From contig CANRZB010000002.1 in NCBI GenBank assembly GCA_947644195.1, forward strand, positions 98,889 to 162,888: 64,000 bases of DNA, read 5' to 3'. Below, piece by piece: positions 1 through 7,979 of this stretch. Below the pieces are notes generated by a model, which worked only from the letters and a program-made list of their open reading frames with translations, had not been told where the DNA came from and did not search any database. Origin of the DNA: an uncultured Clostridium sp. (GTDB lineage: Bacteria > Bacillota > Clostridia > Lachnospirales > Lachnospiraceae). Made by a program: the position numbers and the translations under genes. Every line of letters starts with the position of its first letter. The stretch's first letter is position 1.

Positions 1-1
1 A

Positions 2-244
2 TTAGACATGAGATTTATGATCTATCGTTTTTTATCTTTTTTCCCTTTAACAATATGGATATGCTACCAATATGATAAAAAAACTTCCATCTCTTATATC
101 ATGGCAGGCCACTGGATTTTGAACCTAGCTACAACAACACAAATTGCATTGACTTCCTTCTATCCTGAGGCTTATGCGAAGTTCTCATGCGCATGCGTCT
201 CTTCACGGATTATTTTTTGTTTGATAGATCGAACTTTTTTATAA
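2..244 (+). CDS. Possible C-terminal fragment of a CPBP-family intramembrane protease (5' end outside window)
   Basis: The frame is open from the left edge and ends in TAA at 242-244, so this is the tail of a gene that starts upstream. It is hydrophobic and contains a stretch YDKKTSISYIMAGHWILNL. This resembles the last conserved motif of CPBP (CAAX/bacteriocin-processing) membrane proteases, where a basic turn is followed by a helix with His and Asn. That family cleaves or protects membrane-associated peptides. The assignment rests on one motif; the fragment could be another membrane protein or a chance frame. It converges on the NlpC/P60 gene. Confidence 0.35.
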   Translation, partial: LDMRFMIYRFLSFFPLTIWICYQYDKKTSISYIMAGHWILNLATTTQIALTSFYPEAYAKFSCACVSSRIIFCLIDRTFL

Positions 245-264
245 AGAAACAGAGTTTGGCATAG

Positions 265-287
265 AAAAACGCTCCGCCTCCGGCGAG
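265..287 (-). terminator. Rho-independent terminator after the NlpC/P60 gene
   Basis: On the minus strand a GC-rich bulged hairpin (CTCGCC-gga-GGCGGAG) is followed by CGTTTTT, about 95 bases after the NlpC/P60 stop. The same GCGGAGCGTTTTT ending recurs on the plus strand at about 6567-6579. Confidence 0.6.
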
Positions 288-380
288 TTGCTAAAAGCAA
301 CATATTCCCATTCGCCAGAGTGCGTCTTCGATCCATTTCGGTTCGCACGAAACGAATATCCACTGAATATTTCCTGCCCT

Positions 381-1610
381 CTATCCAATAATCCGGCGGG
401 CACATGCCGGGGTACGGTAATTTACACTGGAAGTCGTTATCCCGGTTCTCTTGGACTGCGCATGCACCACACGTCCACCACCGATATACAGAGCGACATG
501 TCCAATGCTTCCTCCATGCCGATAGAATACCAAATCTCCCGGCTGCAATTCGCTGAGCGAAACAGCACGGCCGCAACCAGATTGGGAAGCGGAGCTATGC
601 GGTAATCCGTAACCGAAATGTGCATATACACTCATGGTAAAGCCAGAACAATCTGCACCGTTTGTTAAGCTGGAACCGCCCCAAACATACGGATTCCCAA
701 TAAACTGTAACGCATAGCTTGCAACTCCGGCACCCCTGCTGCTATAGGAACTGCTGGACGCAGAACGAGAACCAGATGAACGCTGTGCTGCCTGTTCCTC
801 TTTCAGAGATACCGCTTTATTAAAGCGAAATTTCGTTGACACGAAATCCTTAGATACATACCCGGTTTCGGAACCAGACAGTTTAATCTTAACCCACTCG
901 GAACCCTCACTCTTGACAACATAGCTGTCACCGTCACCAATCTGGGTAACAATGCCCGCTTCCGTACTTTTTTCCTTACGTACATTGAGCGTATCCGTTC
1001 CTTTTTTCACGATCGCATAAGTCTTTCCAAACTTATCAGCTACCTTTTCTGCCCTGGCACCAATCGCCAAATAATCTTTTCGAATATATCCAGTCACACT
1101 GCCAGATGAAATCTTCACCCATTTTCCCTTGGTTTTGATAATTCTTGCCGCACTTCCACGGTACAACTTTCCCTTAATTTTACTGTTGGTATTTGGCGCC
1201 TTGCGGATATTGACATAATCCTTGGCAATAGAAATGGCTGTGTTACGAAACTTGCGGGATATCTTTTTCTCCTGTCCCGTTTGCGTTTCTACAGTTGTCT
1301 CCGGCGCTGCATTTTCTGCAACAACATTGGCTCCGCTTTCTGTCGCCTTTTCCTGCGATGCAGAAATCCCTGCTGTTCCATCTACGGCTATCGCCGCCTC
1401 ATTTGGCTTAATATTTTCTGCCGGCAGCAAGGTAACCTCCTCCAGATTCATGTCATCCTCAATCACAGACACGACAACTGCCTTTGCACTGTTGGCGCTA
1501 TTGCTAACCTTATGTTTCGGTGTATCGGACATCGTGGAACTTAACCCGATCGTCAGCAGACATGCAACTGTCATTCCCACCGCTTTCTTAATGAACTCCT
1601 TACGATACAT
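381..1610 (-). CDS. Secreted SH3-domain NlpC/P60 cell-wall hydrolase
   Basis: Peptidoglycan hydrolase, expected to cut peptide bonds in wall stem peptides outside the cell. The protein has an N-terminal membrane/signal segment (about residues 8-28) and a low-complexity region to about 115. Two SH3b wall-binding domains follow (about 125-183 and 200-260), then a Ser-rich linker and a C-terminal NlpC/P60 domain from about 293. The catalytic Cys lies in DCSGF (about 321), with His in GHVALYIGGG and a second His in VVHAQ. The ATG at 1610 is used. A TTG at 1619 is closer to the GGAAAGG Shine-Dalgarno and would add three residues. Monocistronic, with its own promoter overlapped by WalR-like boxes, which fits an autolysin. 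Confidence 0.9.
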   Translation of the reverse strand: MYRKEFIKKAVGMTVACLLTIGLSSTMSDTPKHKVSNSANSAKAVVVSVIEDDMNLEEVTLLPAENIKPNEAAIAVDGTAGISASQEKATESGANVVAENAAPETTVETQTGQEKKISRKFRNTAISIAKDYVNIRKAPNTNSKIKGKLYRGSAARIIKTKGKWVKISSGSVTGYIRKDYLAIGARAEKVADKFGKTYAIVKKGTDTLNVRKEKSTEAGIVTQIGDGDSYVVKSEGSEWVKIKLSGSETGYVSKDFVSTKFRFNKAVSLKEEQAAQRSSGSRSASSSSYSSRGAGVASYALQFIGNPYVWGGSSLTNGADCSGFTMSVYAHFGYGLPHSSASQSGCGRAVSLSELQPGDLVFYRHGGSIGHVALYIGGGRVVHAQSKRTGITTSSVNYRTPACARRIIG

Positions 1611-1728
1611 AATAATCAACCAAACCTTTCCCTGCGTTACTCACTTCCAGCAATACACCGTAGGCGTAATGTTTCCAAAAGTGAAACCTATTGTACTGAA
1701 AGTCTCTTTGTGGAACGCTCACTAAAAT

Positions 1729-1745
1729 ATTACAAAATTATTACA
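1729..1745 (-). promoter_or_regulatory. WalR-like box 2 (downstream of promoter)
   Basis: The minus strand reads TGTAAT-AATTT-TGTAAT, an exact fit to the WalR (YycF) consensus TGTWAH-N5-TGTWAH. It lies just downstream of the predicted transcription start of the NlpC/P60 gene, 31 bases from the other box (about three helical turns). A site downstream of a promoter would suggest repression. Confidence 0.55.
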
Positions 1746-1756
1746 TTTCGGTAAGA

Positions 1757-1785
1757 AGTATAACAAAATTATTACAAACTGTCAA
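1757..1785 (-). promoter_or_regulatory. SigA-type promoter of the NlpC/P60 gene
   Basis: The minus strand has TTGACA (1780-1785), a 17-base spacer and TATACT (1757-1762). The leader to the ATG at 1610 is about 140 bases. Confidence 0.8.
1760..1776 (-). promoter_or_regulatory. WalR-like box 1 (inside promoter)
   Basis: The minus strand reads TGTAAT-AATTT-TGTTAT, fitting TGTWAH-N5-TGTWAH. It covers the spacer and the start of the -10 element, so a bound regulator would compete with RNA polymerase. Confidence 0.5.
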
Positions 1786-1802
1786 CACTTAATTAAATAT
1801 TC

Positions 1803-1844
1803 CAAAAAATGGCGGCGGTTCACGTTTCTGTTTACCGCCGCCAT
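1803..1844 (-). terminator. Terminator of the DHHW/MBOAT operon
   Basis: A perfect 11-bp stem ATGGCGGCGGT/ACCGCCGCCAT (1809-1819 and 1834-1844) is followed on the minus strand by six T. It lies 12 bases after the last gene of the operon. Confidence 0.9.
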
Positions 1845-1856
1845 TCTTTGGCTTTC

Positions 1857-2999
1857 TTACTTGGATAGTTTTACCAGATTCGTATCCTGCGCAAAATTGC
1901 TCATTTCATATAAGATCAGGATCTCCGAATCTTCCTCCTGTTCCAGAAGATCCTCTACCGAACTGCGGTAATACCGCAGATCAATCAATATAATCTCCTC
2001 ATAATCCTGCAACAGAAATGGCACCATACTATTGGCAAATGAGTCCTTAAAAATCACCAGTGTCCCGCCCTGTTCCGCTTTTGTGTGAATACGGACTTCA
2101 CCATAATTTCCCCCAAAAAAGTAGGCGTATTTATCTTTGGTTTTCAACTTTCCTGTATCATACACACTTTTCCTTTTGTTACCATCACAGACTACAGACG
2201 TAGTCTTCTCTATCTTTTTTGCCGCAAACATCGTGTCCGGTTTAACCGTCCGGTCCAACACCTTGGAATATAACGTTCCATAGAATGATTCGGACACGAT
2301 TTCCGGCTGAAATTCCTCATACGCAAGAGGTTCCCGTCCCCTGGCATCAGCGTAGACCGCATATCCCTGGTAGGCACCTGGCAATGTCCAGTGATGATCG
2401 GTACGATAATAGACCGCATCACCCGATTTCTCTTTTTGCAATTCCTGGTTCTTCCGACGCATTGGTTCCCGAAGATCCAAAACTCCTGTGGTCTCACAAA
2501 CCACCTCTGCCGCATGATACATAGAATTTGCATGGTAAAACGGAGCGTACTTCGGCATACGATCCTTCAAGACCGTACCCGCAGACGGCACCAGCATCAG
2601 GCTAAGCTTCTCTGGATAGTTGCGGGATAAGTATTCCACATAACGTAAATTTTCCATATATTGGAACATTCCAATGTCATCCTCCGTGATCTTGGATAGA
2701 TACGTCTCTTCACTGCCCAGATAAGCGCCACCGATATCCCGATATCCCAAGCCGCGCATCGTCCCCGCAGCAAGAGCAGTAAATCGGTCCCTTCCGGGCA
2801 TTTGATCGTCCGCTGCCTGTTCCAGTTCCTTCTGATAATCCCCCGTCCAGAAATCCCGCAGATGAAACGCCGGAAGCGATGTCAGAATACGGTTCTCATT
2901 TTCCGAGAAATCCCTGTCCTGCTTCAGCACTATCACACCGCCAAACAGAAGTAATACCCCTGCCGTCAAACAAAAATACATACGATGCCACCACTTCAT
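1857..2999 (-). CDS. DHHW-family membrane-anchored protein (AlgJ/AlgX-like), polysaccharide O-acylation
   Basis: Probably an extracytoplasmic partner of the MBOAT acyltransferase, helping move acyl groups onto a surface polysaccharide. An N-terminal hydrophobic anchor is followed by a soluble domain. The diagnostic motif RTDHHW is near residues 199-204, and a conserved late motif FKDSFANSMVPF is near the C-terminus; both are typical of the DHHW (SGNH-like) family. The ATG at 2999 is chosen over an upstream one because AAAGGAG sits 7 bases before it. It is the last gene of a four-gene operon and is followed by a strong terminator. The acyl group and the polymer cannot be told from sequence. 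Confidence 0.85.
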   Translation of the reverse strand: MKWWHRMYFCLTAGVLLLFGGVIVLKQDRDFSENENRILTSLPAFHLRDFWTGDYQKELEQAADDQMPGRDRFTALAAGTMRGLGYRDIGGAYLGSEETYLSKITEDDIGMFQYMENLRYVEYLSRNYPEKLSLMLVPSAGTVLKDRMPKYAPFYHANSMYHAAEVVCETTGVLDLREPMRRKNQELQKEKSGDAVYYRTDHHWTLPGAYQGYAVYADARGREPLAYEEFQPEIVSESFYGTLYSKVLDRTVKPDTMFAAKKIEKTTSVVCDGNKRKSVYDTGKLKTKDKYAYFFGGNYGEVRIHTKAEQGGTLVIFKDSFANSMVPFLLQDYEEIILIDLRYYRSSVEDLLEQEEDSEILILYEMSNFAQDTNLVKLSK

Positions 3000-3100
3000 C
3001 AGCAAACTCCTTTCCGCAAAATTTCCAATTATTCCCAATCCACTGTACTAGTACGATTTCTTTCTTATCTTTCCCTGCGACACATACCAGCCGCCATCCT

Positions 3101-4537
3101 TTAAAACCGAAAATACAAAAATGGATTATAGGAACCATTAACCAAAAATGCCAAACTCCAAACCAACAGCAATAACGACGCCCCCCCCGCTGCGATCATT
3201 TTAATTTCCTCCGAATATTTCGCGCAAAACGGAAGATAACGCTGAAACAGCCGATGCCACAACAAAGACAAAAGACGCTCTGGCAGATGTGTCGATGCCA
3301 GCAGCAGGATACAAAGCAATGGCAGATGCGTATACCATTGATAGACTGCCGTTCGGTCACACCATCCATTCCTAAATCCAAACATGGCGGCAATGTAACG
3401 CCCTAATTCCCCCAATCCTTCGTTGGCAAACAGCACCCATCCAAAGACGATGAAAAAAAAGGAATACACATGCCGAACCCAATCCTGCAGGCTCTGTAGA
3501 TAGCGTAACAGATATAATTTCTCAATCATGAGCAGCACAAAAAAATACAATCCCCAGATCACAAAATTCCAGGAAGCTCCATGCCACAAGCCGGTCAACG
3601 CCCAAACTACCAATAAATTAAAGATCTGTCTATTCCTGCCATGTCTGCTTCCACCTAACGGAATATAAAGATATTCCCGAAACCAGGTGCCAAGTGTAAT
3701 ATGCCACCGCCTCCAGAACTCGGTGATGCTTTTAGATTCATAGGGATGTTCAAAATTTTCAGGGAAATGAAATCCAAAGATCCGCCCAAGGCCAATCGCC
3801 ATATCCGAATACCCCGAAAAATCAAAATAAATTTGAAAAGTAAATGCCAGTGCCCCCAACCACGCACCTGCCGCAGACAAATGACTGGCTGTCGATATCT
3901 CCGTCCAGAGGGCTCCAATCTGATTCGCGAGAATTACTTTTTTGGCAAGACCCACCAGAAACCGTCGGATTCCCAGTGCCATATCCTGACTGACCAGCTT
4001 ACGTCGGAACAAATCCTTCTCCACGGCACTATAACGTACAATCGGCCCGGCAATTAACTGTGGAAACATACTGACATACATGGCAAATGCAATGAAATTC
4101 CGCTGCGGCTTCACCTTGCCACGGTACACATCAATGGTATAAGACATCGTCTGAAAAGTATAGAAAGAAATTCCAATCGGAAGCACCAGATTCAACAACG
4201 GTAGTTCCGCACCGAAATGATGCAGATTCGTCAGAAGGAAATCCGTATATTTGAAAAAACACAGAATCCCCAGATTACCTACAACAGAAACCACCAATAC
4301 CCATCGGCGCTTCGCTGACTGCCCACGGTCTTCGAAATATTGCAGTGCACGTCCGTTACAATAATCAAATACCGTAGAAAAAAGCATGACCAAAATATAT
4401 TTGGGTTCTCCCCACGCATAAAAGAGAAGGCTGGCAAGGAGCAGAAACAGATTCCGAAATTTTATCGGACAGAGACAATACAGTACCAGTACAGTTGGCA
4501 AAAAGAAACACAAAAAAACGATACTGCTAAAAACCAT
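3101..4537 (-). CDS. MBOAT-family O-acyltransferase (AlgI/DltB-like)
   Basis: Polytopic membrane enzyme that passes an acyl group across the membrane to an extracellular polymer. It has many hydrophobic helices, the conserved block EFWRRWHITLGTWFREYLY (about 273-291) and the MBOAT catalytic His in LWHGASWN (about 319). The length of 478 residues is usual for the family. ATG at 4537 has a GAGGT Shine-Dalgarno; the upstream alternative is a TTG without one. It lies between two DHHW proteins, as in alginate-acetylation-like operons of Firmicutes. Neither D-alanine activation genes (dltA, dltC) nor a glycosyltransferase cluster is nearby, so teichoic acid D-alanylation is unlikely. Confidence 0.92.
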   Translation of the reverse strand: MVFSSIVFLCFFLPTVLVLYCLCPIKFRNLFLLLASLLFYAWGEPKYILVMLFSTVFDYCNGRALQYFEDRGQSAKRRWVLVVSVVGNLGILCFFKYTDFLLTNLHHFGAELPLLNLVLPIGISFYTFQTMSYTIDVYRGKVKPQRNFIAFAMYVSMFPQLIAGPIVRYSAVEKDLFRRKLVSQDMALGIRRFLVGLAKKVILANQIGALWTEISTASHLSAAGAWLGALAFTFQIYFDFSGYSDMAIGLGRIFGFHFPENFEHPYESKSITEFWRRWHITLGTWFREYLYIPLGGSRHGRNRQIFNLLVVWALTGLWHGASWNFVIWGLYFFVLLMIEKLYLLRYLQSLQDWVRHVYSFFFIVFGWVLFANEGLGELGRYIAAMFGFRNGWCDRTAVYQWYTHLPLLCILLLASTHLPERLLSLLWHRLFQRYLPFCAKYSEEIKMIAAGGASLLLLVWSLAFLVNGSYNPFLYFRF

Positions 4538-4569
4538 AATGACCTCATTTCTTAAATGCAAACATCACT

Positions 4570-5754
4570 TTACTGTAAAATCTGTGATAGCTTGCCAATC
4601 AGATATACATTTCTCGTCATGGAAATATTGTTGACTAACAAAATATCCTGTACTTTACTCTGTTTTGCCAGGGTAGAGATTTTTCCTGTGTAATAGCGGT
4701 AATCAATCACATGAACCTTGTGATAATGCTCTGCCAGATAAGGCACCAATGCATTACCATACGACTCCTTCACTACAATGCATGAGGAATTATCCTTGAT
4801 CGCCGGATTTGTAATTACAGAATAGGCATTATCTCCGCCCAGAAAAGAACTGTACTTTGCACTAATCCCATAGCCCGAACCATCCTCAATTACCCTACTT
4901 GTCACCATCTTACCATGATCAGCTCTGGTTTTCATTGATAATTTGCTCTGCGGATAGTAAACCACCATTTTATCCTTCCGCAGATTTTTATTTTTACTGG
5001 AATCTCCATAAAATGTTCCCATAAAATCTCCGAAAGAGACCTTCTTATACTGGGACAACTCATTCGGTGTGCGCCCTGTATCCATACAGAATCGTTGGTA
5101 GGCGTAATACGCTCCCAGAGCCGTCCAATGATGATCGGTCCGAAAATAAATATACTCTGTTCGATGCTGCATCAATGCATCAAATAAATCTATTTTCTGA
5201 ACTGGTTTTTTGATCTTTTTATATATTTTCCGAATTGCTTCCTCTTGATTGGAAGAATTAATTTTATCCGCTTTATTATCTGGAATCGTCACGCCGACGC
5301 TAGTCGGTACAATCATTGCATAGACCTGATATGATTTCCCTAACTTGGAAGCTGCCTTATTAATGGTCTGGGCATAGGTCTCCGCCGCACTCGTAACATA
5401 ATTATAAATCTCATATCCGGTATCTCCGATCACCGCCGTTCCGGTACTGTTATACAATTTTACCTTTTCGTGGGAGACAATCGGCGCATAGGTGGCAGCC
5501 GGCATACTGGAAGATGGCATAGGCGTTTCCGCCTGCTTTGCTGCTTCCTGGGCGTCCGGTGCCTTCGTAGGAAACGGCATTTCCGTCCGTTCTATTTCCT
5601 TGGGAGCTTTCCATTTCGGATTTCCGTTCTCCGAATCCTGCAGGGCTTTGGAAATTACTACCTCATCCCCATTGGATACATCTGGCTGGAAGCGCCCACA
5701 AGATGCACACAGCATACAAACCAAGATGCCAACACATAGTATCCTCTTTCTCAT
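4570..5754 (-). CDS. DHHW-family lipoprotein, polysaccharide O-acylation
   Basis: The second DHHW protein of this operon, predicted to be a lipoprotein. Its basic N-terminus and hydrophobic core end in a lipobox LCASC, with the lipidated Cys near residue 19. A Pro/Ala/Thr-rich spacer leads to the folded domain, with FRTDHHW near residues 204-210. A late VVKESYGNALVPYL block matches the catalytic-Ser-like region of the family. The start at 5754 has GGAGG 10 bases upstream and overlaps the stop of the preceding DUF4358 gene by four bases (ATGA), indicating translational coupling. It differs from the other DHHW copy by being lipid-anchored, so the two may act at different steps or on different acceptors. 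Confidence 0.87.
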   Translation of the reverse strand: MRKRILCVGILVCMLCASCGRFQPDVSNGDEVVISKALQDSENGNPKWKAPKEIERTEMPFPTKAPDAQEAAKQAETPMPSSSMPAATYAPIVSHEKVKLYNSTGTAVIGDTGYEIYNYVTSAAETYAQTINKAASKLGKSYQVYAMIVPTSVGVTIPDNKADKINSSNQEEAIRKIYKKIKKPVQKIDLFDALMQHRTEYIYFRTDHHWTALGAYYAYQRFCMDTGRTPNELSQYKKVSFGDFMGTFYGDSSKNKNLRKDKMVVYYPQSKLSMKTRADHGKMVTSRVIEDGSGYGISAKYSSFLGGDNAYSVITNPAIKDNSSCIVVKESYGNALVPYLAEHYHKVHVIDYRYYTGKISTLAKQSKVQDILLVNNISMTRNVYLIGKLSQILQ

Positions 5755-6293
5755 TGTTGAAATGCCTCCACGATCATCTCCTGAGCACGCTCCGCATCCG
5801 AGGACACACATGCCAACACATAGCAACCACAACGGACAATCACTGCCTGTCCCACCTTATCTGCCTGTTCTGGAATATAATCTTCAAATGACTGCTTCAT
5901 CTCTTTTAAGTATTTCTCTACAGCCGCCTGGTCTTTCTTCGCATTCGTTTCACTCGTTGACTGGATAACCAGAAGTTCATCCGCTGAGGTTCCCTCCCCC
6001 ATGTACAATTCCATCACGGAATCATCGACAAGATCGACCATTCCTCTGGACAACGAAGAATCAATCAACTCCAGGGTCGTTTCATATTTTACCTTCTCCA
6101 ATAACTGATTGGTTAATTTCTGGATATCGACCGCGGCACCAGAAGCTGTCGCCATTGGTTCAGGCTGTTTTGCAGACTGTTGTTTCTGACTGGCTCCACG
6201 CCCAACTGAAACAGTCCCCCAAACAAATATAAATAAGATAAACACTGCCATCATTGACAGTCCCAGCCATCTCTTATCATTCCATCGTTTCAT
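5751..6293 (-). CDS. DUF4358-family membrane-anchored protein
   Basis: First gene of the surface O-acylation operon. An N-terminal transmembrane anchor (about 9-29) and a short Gln/Pro-rich spacer precede a DUF4358 domain (about 55-178). That domain repeatedly accompanies MBOAT and DHHW genes in Clostridia. Its molecular role is unknown; an extracytoplasmic accessory or polymer-recognition role is inferred only from this association. A promoter lies about 50 bases upstream and GAGGAG precedes the ATG. The gene ends in a four-base overlap with the DHHW lipoprotein gene. Confidence 0.8.
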   Translation of the reverse strand: MKRWNDKRWLGLSMMAVFILFIFVWGTVSVGRGASQKQQSAKQPEPMATASGAAVDIQKLTNQLLEKVKYETTLELIDSSLSRGMVDLVDDSVMELYMGEGTSADELLVIQSTSETNAKKDQAAVEKYLKEMKQSFEDYIPEQADKVGQAVIVRCGCYVLACVSSDAERAQEMIVEAFQQ

Positions 6294-6339
6294 CTATTTT
6301 AAGCTCCTCATACACTTCCTAAAATCCTCTAACTAATTA

Positions 6340-6369
6340 ATTATAAATGCCATTATAAATAGAAGTCAA
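6340..6369 (-). promoter_or_regulatory. Promoter of the DUF4358-DHHW-MBOAT-DHHW operon
   Basis: TTGACT (6364-6369), 18-base spacer and TATAAT (6340-6345) on the minus strand. The start of transcription would leave a leader of about 40 bases. Confidence 0.75.
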
Positions 6370-6477
6370 CCATTTTCGGAAATTTTATACATGATCTACA
6401 AAAATAAGTTACGATTCCTGCTAAAATTAAGAGAAAAGCACTTTTTCTTCCTATTTTTAAAATAAGAAAGAGTTTTG

Positions 6478-6622
6478 TAAAGCGAACTCTCAGTTCGCTT
6501 TTGAAACTCTCGCGCAGAGCGCGGTCGTGTAAACGACATCTTCATTACGCGCGAGTGTGCATCCCGCGGAGCGTTTTTTATATGATAGGAATAGTCCATA
6601 TGGACTACTTTCCTATCATATA
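6478..6622. repeat. Highly structured intergenic element
   Basis: This stretch has no gene but several inverted repeats: AGCGAACT/AGTTCGCT (6481-6499), CTCGCGC/GCGCGAG (6509-6515, 6549-6555) enclosing a smaller GTCGT/ACGAC hairpin, and a long palindrome TATATGATAGGA/TCCTATCATATA (6579-6590, 6611-6622) enclosing AGTCCATATGGACT. It lies between the rpsR terminator and the acylation operon promoter. It may be a dispersed structured repeat or a plus-strand small RNA/terminator. Its GCGGAGCGTTTTTT end matches the terminator at 265-287. Confidence 0.45.
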
Positions 6623-6655
6623 AAAAAGCCATCCCACAGTTTCCCATGGAATGGC
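6622..6655 (-). terminator. Terminator of the rpsF-ssb-rpsR operon
   Basis: On the minus strand, nine pairs of GCCATTCCA with TGGGATGGC are followed by six T, about 21 bases after the rpsR stop. Confidence 0.85.
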
Positions 6656-6676
6656 AAATCGCACATTCTTTTCTGA

Positions 6677-6940
6677 TTAGTCCGTTGTGTACGGCATAAT
6701 TGCAACGTGGCGGGCACGCTTAACTGCTACCGTCAGGGCACGCTGATGTTTTGCACAGCTTCCTGTGATTCTTCTAGGAAGGATCTTGCCCCTCTCAGAT
6801 ACATATCTCTTTAATTTATTCACATCTTTATAATCAATGAAATCATGCTCTTTGTCTGCGCAAAACGCACAAACTTTCTTTCTTCTGCGCACAGGTCTTC
6901 TTCTAGCAGAAGCATTGTTATCGCCTTTATTATAAGCCAT
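6677..6940 (-). CDS. rpsR: 30S ribosomal protein bS18
   Basis: Small-subunit protein of the platform that binds as a complex with bS6. The 87-residue sequence has the basic N-terminus, the CxxC motif (CAFC, about 24-27) and GSCAKHQR, so this is a Cys-containing bS18 form. The core [18 protein letters not shown] is diagnostic. It is the third gene of rpsF-ssb-rpsR and is followed by a strong terminator. Confidence 0.98.
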   Translation of the reverse strand: MAYNKGDNNASARRRPVRRRKKVCAFCADKEHDFIDYKDVNKLKRYVSERGKILPRRITGSCAKHQRALTVAVKRARHVAIMPYTTD

Positions 6941-6981
6941 GGTTGAAACCTCCTTTATTCATTCGCTGTCCTCGAACAGCA

Positions 6982-7437
6982 TCAAACCTTAAATGGTAAT
7001 TCCTCTTCGATGGCATCCGGAATATTCATAAATCCATCGCCTGCCGCCTGTGTTGGTTCTGGTCTGGATGGCGCTGCCTGCTGGTATCCACCTTCACCAT
7101 TCTGCTGGCTGGCAGCCTTGCTTTCTGCAAATTCCTGATTCTCTACTACGACCTCCGTCGTATAGACACGCTGTCCATCTTTATTGGTGTAGCTTCCGGT
7201 CTGAATCCGTCCCTCTACTACAATCTTTGTGCCCTGATGAAAATAACGCTCTGCAAATTCTGCTCCACGGTTAAATACCACGCACTGAATAAAATCTGCC
7301 GTCTGTTCATCACCCTGACGTTTGAATCTTCGGTCTACTGCAAGCGTATATCTTGCAATTGCTGTCTGATTCTCCCCAGATGAATACCGCATCTCCGGAT
7401 CTCTGGTCAAACGCCCCATCAAAATAACCTTATTCAT
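6982..7437 (-). CDS. ssb: Single-stranded DNA-binding protein
   Basis: Binds single-stranded DNA in replication, repair and recombination. It opens with MNKVILMGRLTRDPEMRYS, the standard start of bacterial SSB. The OB fold covers about 1-105 (with DFIQCVVFNRGAEFAERY), followed by a Gln/Pro-rich linker and the acidic C-terminal tip EEELPFKV. The tip is the docking peptide for partner proteins; here the usual final Phe is followed by two extra residues (KV). It lies 18 bases after rpsF in the classic S6-SSB-S18 operon. Confidence 0.97.
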   Translation of the reverse strand: MNKVILMGRLTRDPEMRYSSGENQTAIARYTLAVDRRFKRQGDEQTADFIQCVVFNRGAEFAERYFHQGTKIVVEGRIQTGSYTNKDGQRVYTTEVVVENQEFAESKAASQQNGEGGYQQAAPSRPEPTQAAGDGFMNIPDAIEEELPFKV

Positions 7438-7455
7438 TAGGAAACACCTTCCTTT

Positions 7456-7743
7456 CTATGCTTCCTGTCTGACGCATAAGTATCTGAGCACATGATCCAT
7501 AATGCGAACTGCCTGCTCGAGTTCACCTGGAACATTTGCCTCAGCATCGAATTTGATGAAATAGTAGTAGCCCTCTTTCATATGCTGAATTTCATAAGCG
7601 AGTCTTTTCTTGCCCCACTCTTCCACTTCAGTAATGGTTCCGCCGAATCTGGTCACATATTCTTTCGCCTTTTCGACAGTTGCTACTCTGACATCCTCTT
7701 CGATCTTAGCATCGACAACTAACGCTAACTCATATTTGTTCAT
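7456..7743 (-). CDS. rpsF: 30S ribosomal protein bS6
   Basis: Small-subunit protein that pairs with bS18. The 95-residue product begins MNKYELALVVDAKIEED and contains the conserved WGKKRLAYEI and YYYFIKFDA segments. The start at 7743 is fixed by AGGAGG 11 bases upstream and by family length; a longer open frame upstream is leader RNA. It is the first gene of rpsF-ssb-rpsR, with its own promoter and a roughly 135-base leader that may be autoregulatory. Confidence 0.97.
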   Translation of the reverse strand: MNKYELALVVDAKIEEDVRVATVEKAKEYVTRFGGTITEVEEWGKKRLAYEIQHMKEGYYYFIKFDAEANVPGELEQAVRIMDHVLRYLCVRQEA

Positions 7744-7878
7744 AGCTGTCTGTACCTCCTTTTGGTCTCTGGCTCTCTTTCGGACTCCGGTTTCTATGTC
7801 ATACGTATTCTGGGAAACCGTTGCTGTCTGGCACATGTCCACCATGTAAGAGAACAAGGATAAATTTACGTATCACAA
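7744..7878 (-). promoter_or_regulatory. rpsF leader, candidate S6:S18 binding element
   Basis: The transcribed leader contains a hairpin CGGTTTC/GAAACCG followed by a GGAGTCCGAAAGAG segment shortly before the Shine-Dalgarno. The known S6:S18 mRNA element also uses a stem with a CCG-containing bulge near the rpsF start. This is a position and motif match read by eye, without a covariance model. Confidence 0.4.
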
Positions 7879-7884
7879 TCAAAT

Positions 7885-7913
7885 ATTATATCATAGTTCC
7901 ATTTAGAGTACAA
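7885..7913 (-). promoter_or_regulatory. Promoter of rpsF-ssb-rpsR
   Basis: TTGTAC (7908-7913), 17-base spacer and TATAAT (7885-7890) on the minus strand. Confidence 0.8.
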
Positions 7914-7979
7914 GCAAAAATTTCATATCTTTGTAAAAACCATTGCAAAAATACTTTTGCCAATACTATTGCAAAATTT

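Noticed and set aside
172..576. Minus-strand frame of 134 residues at the window start
   Set aside because: It overlaps the well-supported NlpC/P60 gene in another frame and runs through its terminator; it has an Arg/Cys-rich composition.
3101..4537. MBOAT gene as DltB of a dlt operon
   Set aside because: No dltA, dltC or dltD-type partners are present; DHHW and DUF4358 neighbours indicate a different acylation system.
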